DNA of 14,123 nt, taken from assembly GCA_015680635.1 (NCBI GenBank), contig JAABOA010000127.1, forward strand, positions 1 to 14,123. The letters are read 5' to 3'. Under the pieces are notes generated by a model, which had not been told where the DNA came from, searched no databases, and saw nothing but the letters and a program-made list of their open reading frames with translations. Positions within the stretch are counted from its first letter, which is position 1, and each line of letters opens with the position of its first letter. Positions 7,655 to 14,123 of the stretch are shown here, in pieces. The position numbers and the translations under genes were made by a program. The stretch comes from Lunasporangiospora selenospora (Eukaryota; Mortierellomycota; Mortierellomycetes; Mortierellales; Mortierellaceae).

Positions 7655-7921
7655 CCCGCCAAAGAGCCTAGCGCACTCTACTATACCTTGATGCACCCGC
7701 CAATGAGCCCAGTGCACCCAGAAGGCATCTCTTCCCGCCAAATGAGCCCAGAAGAGTATGAGGATAGGAGTATCATCGACATCGCTCGAGCGTCTGCGAT
7801 TTCTCCACGACACCCTCACTGAGCCTTGCTGACACGATTTACAGACAACAATGGTATCCCACTTACCTTGATGCACCCGCCAATGAGTCTAGTGCACCCA
7901 GAAGGCATCTCTTCCCGCCAA
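7655..7921 (-). promoter_or_regulatory. Five TTGGCGGG (E2F-like) sites upstream of the 7555 gene
   Basis: CCCGCCAA on the plus strand (TTGGCGGG in the direction of the gene) occurs at 7655-7662, 7696-7703, 7734-7741, 7876-7883 and 7914-7921, always in the same orientation. Two copies extend to TTTGGCGGGAA, a full match to the animal/plant E2F consensus. They lie about 100-370 bp upstream of the start codon. Four of the five are copied by the tandem duplication, so they are not independent. Regulatory use is an inference. Confidence 0.35.
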
Positions 7922-8012
7922 ATGAGCCCAGAAGAGTATGAGGATAGGAGTATCATCGACATTGCTCGAGCGCCTGCGATTTCTCCACGACACCCTCACT
8001 GAGCCTTGCTGA
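7684..8012. repeat. Recent tandem duplication, 180-bp period
   Basis: Copy 1 (7684-7832) and copy 2 (7864-8012) are 149 bp with four mismatches by my count (about 97% identity), separated by 31 bp. Each copy holds two CCCGCCAA-centred segments, and a shorter, older relative of that segment lies at about 7648-7678. In minus-strand direction each copy ends AAG|GTA, a donor-like junction, so the unit may carry a noncoding 5' exon of the 7555 gene. Confidence 0.95.
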
Positions 8013-8288
8013 AATAAAAATAATAAATTTATAACATCTTGTCCTTACCTGCAAACAAAGGAAAGTGTAACGATCTGAAGGGAGAGAAAAGGGAGATGGA
8101 ATGGGTAAGAAAATACCAAGGAGTGAACAGAGGTGAGTGGAGGTGTTCAGCAAGATGCAGTGCACATAATGTGTGGTGTAATTGCGATTTACGATGGCGA
8201 TGTCTGCGATGATCACGACACGACAGTGACCCTCCTCAAAAAATAGACTATTGGGTAAATTTGTCCAATTTACGGTTTAAGGGATAAA
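8013..8288. other. Spacer downstream of the decarboxylase gene
   Basis: No convincing gene. It includes a 7-bp hairpin, GTAAATT/AATTTAC (8255-8261, 8267-8273), just past the minus-strand stop at 8289, which may belong to that gene's 3' end. No AATAAA is clear in the minus direction. Confidence 0.5.
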
Positions 8289-9415
8289 CTAGTCCTCAAT
8301 AGACTTCATACAATCAATCTCCTTTTTGATTTCGTCTACGATTGTCCTATATTCAGCCATAGCTCCTACGCCTGCCACCATTAAAATACAGAGTCGGGTT
8401 AGAGACGCAGTCATATACCCGGGCATGTCATACACACGTATGGTTAGTAGGCGTAAGAACACTGCGTCCTGCATACATACTTACCAAGATCACCGCATGC
8501 CAATAGTTTACTTATAGGCGGGATCACTCGGTAGCCCAACTCATCTGTTAATATCGAAAGGTGACGAGCGGTAAACTTGTGGTTCCACATATTGGTATTC
8601 ATGGCAGGACAAACAATAACGGGTCGGCTCTCATCCCACGCACGCAGGATACATGTCTACAGTAGAGTAGTACCGGGAAGATGGGTAAGAAAAACCTATG
8701 TTCATGGGTTCTGCCATACTCAAAAGAACATTGACCTGAGTAAAACAGATGTGTAGTTCACCTACGATGAGATTATCACAAAGTCCTTGGGCAGCTTTTG
8801 CAAGTGTATTGGCGTCTAAAGGACATATGACAAATAGATCTGCCCATTTTCGAAGCTATGGTGAAAGATTTTCCCATTGAGACGTCAGTATATCAATAGA
8901 GACGAGCGCAATGGGGTATTCAATAGTCAATACTGCTTACCTCAATATGGAGCACTGGATCACTAATAACTTTCCATGTCTATGCATTGATTAAGGTAAG
9001 AGTTGGGTTAGGATATCATATGCTACTGACAATTTCGACAAGCACAAATCCTTCAAGATATTCGTTTTTATCTTACATCCCACTCGTGCTTGTCAGTGAG
9101 TACTTCTGCAAGGACATTACTTGGGTTAAAAAAATGAAGCGCAGCGTTTGTGGCTACTACCTTGATTTCAATCAAGTCTCCGAGCTCCTGTTCCGAGAAG
9201 ATTATAATAGCCGAGTCAGGAAGGAACTCTAAAATAATAAAGTCTTCAACACCTGCGTTCCTGAGATTTATGGGACGTAATAAAAAAAAGAGAAGTTGAC
9301 TTACCTCAACAAGAGTTCTCACAATAAGTGGAATCTTTACACTGGCCACGCTCCCAGTAGCCCCAATTAAGATCCTCTTCTTTGCACGGACTACAGGTGA
9401 TGATGTTGTTTCCAT
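8289..9415 (-). CDS. Phosphopantothenoylcysteine decarboxylase (PPCDC)
   Basis: This enzyme converts 4'-phosphopantothenoylcysteine to 4'-phosphopantetheine, the third step of coenzyme A synthesis, using FMN. Exons (minus): 9415-9305, 9187-9077, 8979-8941, 8855-8766, 8656-8485, 8371-8289; total 606 nt, 201 aa, close to human PPCDC (about 204). All five introns (85-117 bp) are GT-AG and phases agree. Visible family features are the Rossmann-like start ILIGATGSVA (15-24), catalytic His55 in LHFF, SDPVLHIE then LRKWADL across an intron, PLDANTLAKAAQGLCDNL, PAMNTNMW with catalytic Asn137, and LACGD with catalytic Cys171, then GVGAMAE. With all three catalytic residues present it should be active as a simple homotrimer. 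Budding yeast instead splits the site over Hal3/Cab3-type subunits. The ATG at 9415 was chosen because no upstream in-frame ATG exists. Shares a promoter with RFC1. Confidence 0.96.
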
Positions 9416-9775
9416 GAATGAGGGTGATGACAAGTGCTGAATGGGGTGGACAGAAGAGGAGACTGAGATGAATTGTAAAACGGTGAACCATGAACTCAGA
9501 GTTACTTCTCAGCTGCCTCCCGGATTTAACGCCCATTGGTGGCAACCACTAAATCCACCTAATATTTTCATATCTTTGAAAAAACTCCCTCCAAGCGCGT
9601 CTCCTCACTTTGATCGTGTCTTATATTTTCATTGTCTAGATCATTGGACCTCATTGTAAAGCTACAGGGAAGCTCCAAGATACCACCGCAATCTCTTGTG
9701 CTTTCAAGCGCGTGTGACTTACTCATTGTAATACCATCTATCCTCACAACGTATCCTGATTTAAAGATCTGAGTC
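9416..9775. promoter_or_regulatory. Shared divergent promoter of PPCDC and RFC1
   Basis: 360 bp separate the two start codons. It contains two ATTGG (inverted CCAAT) boxes at 9535-9539 and 9643-9647, and two copies of CAAGCGCGT at 9592-9600 and 9705-9713. The complement, ACGCGCTTG, contains ACGCG, the core of the yeast MluI cell-cycle box that times DNA-replication genes to late G1. AT-rich TATATTTTC (about 9621) could serve as a TATA-like element. No ORF here is convincing. Confidence 0.5.
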
Positions 9776-12700
9776 ATGGATTTGCGCAATTACTTTTCGA
9801 CCAAGCCCAAGCCCAAAGCTGGAGCTGTAAATGCTCCAGAGGAGGTAAAACAAATTAACATGGGGAGTAAACGTCCTTGGCAATGCAAATGCTCCATGAG
9901 CATTCCGACTTTCAATGGAGAGTGTACATGAATGGTTTGATAACTCATGGTTTGTTCCAATTTGCCACCAATTTCTGGTTTATATGCATTTTGATAGAAA
10001 CCCAAACCTGAACCTGAAAAACAAAAGGCTGCAAGCCGGAGGAAAAAAACCATCCATGGTATAGTCTTCTTCGAAGTCCCTAAAAAAACCCCCCATTTGT
10101 AACAATAATTTGTGCTCCCGTTGTTAATCTATTGCTTATCACCACTATTAGAAACGGACGACGAAGAAGAAGTAGTAGTGTAAGCCAATTAGTCACAATC
10201 GAGCATTTTCAGAGCAGATGTATCAGTTTTTTTTTCTCCTCAACTAGTGTATCTTATTAAACTGATTGCTTTTTATCTAGCAAATCCAAACATTTTACGG
10301 AGCCATCTGCGACAAAGGCAGCAACAAATGCAGGGACAAAGGCAGCGTCTACCCCTGCAAAGTATGTCAAGGATCAGTAAACAAAATTACGACCATCGAG
10401 AGGACCGTTTGACCGTGTATTATTAGATTGGACACTCACTCATTAGCCTTTGATTCTGGGACATAGGAAAAAAGAGGATGAGGTTGATCCCAAATCGTTC
10501 TTTGCATCATCCAAGACCAAAGCCTCAGAAGCTACCCAGGCAACAACTGGCTCAGGAGCGACTAAATCTGCCACATCTACGCACGCAAAGACAACCTCGG
10601 AGCAAGTCAAAAATTCACCTGCAAAGACAACCACAGAGCAACCTAAAGCCACACCTGCAAAGACAACCTCAGAGCAAACTACAACTATACCTGCCAAGGC
10701 TGCTTCTACGACTTCCACATCTTTGAAGCGCAACAAAGCGGATGAAGATGACTATTTTGAAGATGATAGTGACGCCGAGGTGCTACCAAAACCAAAAACT
10801 CGAGGCGCCCCAGTACCAAAACAAACAGCAATTAAATCGGAACCAAAGGCTAAGCCAACTCAGAACAAGAGAAAGAAGACTGAGGATGACTACAGCGATG
10901 ACGACGGGGATGCATACCAAGACGATAAAGAAGAGGACGTCAAGCCTGTAAAGCGACAAAAGACTGCTCCGAAGAAAAAGGTTGCGGTAGACGATTCGGC
11001 CATGGATGTGGATGAGCCCAAAGAGGAAACCTCAAAGCCAAAGTTCAAGTACGTCAATGGTTCGTATCTTGACTCACACATATTCTAATTCTCAATTTAC
11101 TGATGGTCGACTTTATATTGGACTTGGTTAATAGCTACTGGGCGCACAAAAATAAAGCCGGCCCGTCAGCTCTTGGCTCAAAGGACATCCCTGTTGGAAA
11201 GGACAACTGTCTAGCGGTAATCAAACCCAACCCGATGTCACCACCATGAGCCCTAGGGACCTTTCAGAGTCACTTTTATACTAACCTTTAAGTTCCGGAC
11301 TACTAGGGCTGGGCCTTTGTATTCACAGGAGAGCTCAGTTCGATTACTCGCGACGATGCTGTTGATCTTGTCAAGCGCTACTCAGGAAGAGTTACGGGGT
11401 CTCCTAGCGGAAAGACCTCCTTTGTTGTGGTCGGAGAAGATGCAGGACAATCCAAGCTCGACAAAGTGAAGAAACTAAAGATCAAAACACTCAATGAAGA
11501 CGAGTTTCTCGATTTGATCCGAACGTCACCCGCTAAGACTGAAGACGGCCAAGTTATTCCAGAGGGCAAGAAAGACAGCGCGAAACGGACTTCAGCCTCC
11601 TCTACAGCAGTAAAGACAGAGGATCGCGCAGCCTCAGCGCCGGCTTCCTCGTCCAAAGCTGCTGCAGCTCCTCAGAAAGCACACTCCGCCCCAACAGCAA
11701 AGTCCAGTCATAAGGAATCGGCACCATCCCCGACCAGTGATAGCGACAAGTATGTCTATTTGGGCTGCAATATATCTGCCGTGTTGTTGCGAGCATTAAC
11801 CAATACATTTCCCTTTTAGACCAATTGAAGTAGATCTTTGGACTACAAAGCATCGCCCACAGCAAATCAAGGATCTCTGTGGCAACGGTGCCCAGGTCCA
11901 ACGGCTTCAGCGATGGCTTGAAGGATGGTAAGACATAACCTTTAAGCAAAAAATCTTCTCCGCCAGGCATTGGAGAATTAACTTCCTATTCTTGTTATAC
12001 AATGATTCACAGGGATAAAAACTACAAAGCTAATTTCAAGGTAGATAACTCAGACAAGTCCGGTACATTTCGTGCGGTGCTTATTTCGGGACCTCCTGGA
12101 ATTGGCAAGACATCAGCCGCGCATCTAGTTGGAGAGAGCCTTGGATTTAATATTGTCGAATTTAATGCCAGTGACACACGAAGCAAAAAGTCACTTGATG
12201 TAAGCTTTCTTGCATATCGCTTTCTCATATTTTATCGGCCAGGCTGTCCGTAATGTCTATACTAACACTGGCTCTCGTTCTAGAATGAAGTACGCGATCT
12301 CCTGGATAACCAGTCGCTTGCAGGATACTTTACTGGAGGAGCGAAAATAGACGGCAAAGGGGTAATTCTTGTTAGTGTATAGGTTTCATCATCTTTAGCT
12401 TGAAGTTGATCCACAAAGTGAAGCTAATTTTTTGGACGCAAATCTGATATAGAAATCCCCTGCATCTAATGGAGATCCGTCGATGAAGAAGAAGCAACTC
12501 ATTATCATGGACGAAGTCGATGGAATGGCAGGAGGAGATCGTGGAGGAGTTGCACAGCTAATTACTTTTATCAAGAAGACTCATGTAAGACTCTAGAACA
12601 TTCAGAGATACAAGAAAAGTGACATCTACAAACAGCGATTCTTATTTTGTATATTTTTTTCCTCTGCACTCCTTCACAAAGGTCCCAATTATTTGCATCT

Positions 12701-14123
12701 GTAATGATCGTCAATCACCCAAAGTGCGATCACTTGCCAATTCTTGCTTCGACATGCGGTTTCAACGCCCTCAAGCAGCCCAAGTCCGCGCACGCCTAAT
12801 GTCTATTCTTTTCCGAGAAGGCCGCCAGATCCCAGCAAATGTTCTTGATAAGCTTGTCGGCGGGTCACAGTCGGACATCCGCCAAGTCCTCAACATGCTC
12901 TCGACATGGAGCCTGACCAAACAAACTATGAACTACGATGAAGGGATAGCTCTGTCCAAATCTTCCGAGAAATACGTTGCACTTAATCCTTTCCAGATCG
13001 CTGAAAACTTGTTGATCGAGTCCAGCTATCGTGGTCTTAGTGTAGCAGAGAAATTCGATGCCTATTTCAACGACTATCAATTAGCACCACTGATGATACA
13101 GGAAAACTATATACGGATGAACCCCACCGCCGCTCGTGGTGACGATGGAGGTCTCGAGGCTATCGAATTAATGAGCAAAGCAGCTGACTCTTTCTCGGAT
13201 GCAGACCTTGTCGACAGTATGATTCACGGGTATGTTAATTATCACCGCTTGTTTAATCAAGGATGATCTCACAAAAGTATGGCTTCTAACAAAGGAATTC
13301 GCCCACTTGAATAGGAGTGCACAGCACTGGTCACTTATGCAGACCCATGCAGCATTTACCTGCGTCCGTCCATCTTATTTTGTGCATGGAAGCATGCGCC
13401 CAGGATCTGGTAGTGGATATGGACCGCTCATGCAGTTCCCAAGGTTCGTCTTTGTGTATTCTCGATCAATCCTGTAAACAAAAACTCTTATTCGCTCAGC
13501 ATCTAACTTGGAACTCTCCACTGTTTATAGTTTCCTTGGACAGCTATCCAAATCTTCAAAGTACAACCGTTTACTGAAGGAGATCCAAATTAGAATGCGC
13601 CTAAAGATTTCAGGAGACAAGAATGAGGTTCGCCAAAACTACCTTCCTGCCCTCTTCCCAGCTTTGACCCGGCCTCTTGTTAAGGATGGCGTCGAAGCGA
13701 TTCCAGAGTTGATCGAGTTGATGGATAGCTATTTCCTCAGCAAGGAGGACTGGGACGCCATCCTAGAGCTTGGAATTGGTCGCAGCGATGGAAAGGCTGT
13801 TCTTGACAAGATCCCATCAGCAACCAAATCTGCATTCACTCGCAGGTATAACGAGGTATCTCACCCTCAACCGTTCTTGAAACCGACAGTCGTAACCAAG
13901 GGCCGAGGAGGCGGGGGAGCTGTTGGATCTGAAGAGACCCCTGATAACCTCGATGTAGTGGAGGCTGATGAGCCTGTACCGGAAGAAACTGAAGAAGTCG
14001 ATGATGCGGAGACAGAGGATATCGAGAAGGACAGAAACATTAAGCAGAAGAAGGCCAGGGGAGCAAAAGGATCTGCAAGCTCGAAGGCCAAGGGCAAAGG
14101 AAAAGCACCAGCCCGCAGCCGCA
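9776..14123 (+). CDS. RFC1: Replication factor C large subunit RFC1 (3' end cut off)
   Basis: Largest subunit of the clamp loader that opens PCNA and loads it at primer ends during nuclear DNA replication and repair. Exons: 9776-9844, 9998-10058, 10152-10179, 10281-10361, 10467-11048, 11135-11216, 11307-11749, 11820-11927, 12013-12199, 12284-12361, 12453-12584, 12682-13229, 13315-13443, 13531-14123 (continues). Phases agree throughout; about 1040 codons are visible (human about 1148, fission yeast about 934). Order: N-terminal PCNA-contact MDLRNYF, like human MDIRKFF; a long acidic/basic linker with repeats; BRCT domain (about 298-373) with VFTGELSS and GQSKLDK; AAA+ module with Walker A GPPGIGKT (511-518), NASDTRSK, Walker B LIIMDEVD (589-596), sensor 1 ICNDR (Asn625) and RFC box SDIRQVLN; collar domain; then an acidic stretch and Lys-rich tail. 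Exons 2 and 3 (61 and 28 nt) rest on phase and composition alone, and intron 12 has an unusual GTTCGT donor. Confidence 0.97.
10585..10692 (+). repeat. Three 36-bp tandem repeats in the RFC1 linker
   Basis: Units begin at 10585, 10621 and 10657 with GCAAAGACAACC and a partial fourth at 10693. Each encodes 12 residues of the form AKTT(S/T)EQ-x4-P (residues about 120-155). The repeat lies within exon 5, keeps the frame, and falls in the disordered linker between the PCNA-contact motif and the BRCT domain. Confidence 0.9.

Noticed and set aside
7646-7876. Minus-strand ORF of 76 codons with a Trp-rich stretch (FWAHLAGRDAFW)
   Set aside because: It lies in the 180-bp tandem duplication. The second copy of the same frame has a TAG, and the ORF has no ATG start or conserved character, so it is treated as repeat-derived.
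8326-8517. Plus-strand ORF of 63 codons
   Set aside because: Antisense shadow across exon 6, intron 5 and exon 5 of the PPCDC gene.
9845-10151. RFC1 exon 1 extended to 9866 with a donor at 9867
   Set aside because: The phase would work, but it skips the strongly RFC1-like exon at 9998-10058, whose use gives a better match to family composition.
10443-10736. Minus-strand ORF of 97 codons rich in Val and Ala
   Set aside because: Antisense of the RFC1 exon 5 repeats; its regularity comes from the 36-bp repeat.
11602-11970. Minus-strand ORF of 122 codons
   Set aside because: Antisense of RFC1 exons 7 and 8 and the introns beside them; the plus strand is clearly coding.
1-14123. tRNA or rRNA genes, CRISPR arrays, bacterial operon features
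   Set aside because: None seen by eye; the repeats present are simple tandem duplications and the genes are spliced.

Overview
The window looks like nuclear DNA of an intron-rich fungus, most likely an early-diverging one (Mortierella/Mucoromycota type). That placement is an inference from compact genes, many short GT-AG introns (about 82-153 bp, often with a CTAAC-like branch point) and a replication factor C large subunit that aligns, from memory, with fission yeast and animal RFC1. No ribosomal or other taxonomic marker is present.

Left part (1 to about 4000): mostly decayed, repeat-rich DNA. A gag-like reading frame at 130-1014 is broken into three frames. It is followed by an 85-bp tandem duplication, a transposon-like protein remnant (about 1368-1708), a pyrimidine-rich tract ending in a 16-bp perfect palindrome, further short coding remnants, and a minus-strand pseudogene with several frameshifts and a second diverged copy of one segment (3010-3742).

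Middle part (about 4000-8290): small, poorly conserved genes. These are a 112-residue orphan ORF with a TATA box and poly(A) signal (4151-4489), a frameshifted small gene (4809-5014), a possible signal-peptide exon (5104), and a cysteine-rich secreted protein whose signal peptide is interrupted by an in-frame TAG (5627-6214). A four-exon minus-strand gene (7555 to 6475) converges on the last. The two convergent genes share a C-terminal peptide motif, KPAPCETxPPxC, in the same reading frame. Upstream of the minus-strand gene lies a recent 180-bp-period tandem duplication carrying five copies of TTGGCGGG, an E2F-like sequence.

Right part (8289-14123): two well-supported housekeeping genes transcribed divergently from a shared promoter of about 360 bp. 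On the minus strand is a six-exon phosphopantothenoylcysteine decarboxylase (coenzyme A synthesis; complete, 201 aa). On the plus strand is the replication factor C large subunit RFC1 (PCNA clamp loader), for which I place 14 exons, about 1040 codons, cut by the window end. I reconstructed both gene models by matching splice sites, phase and family motifs.
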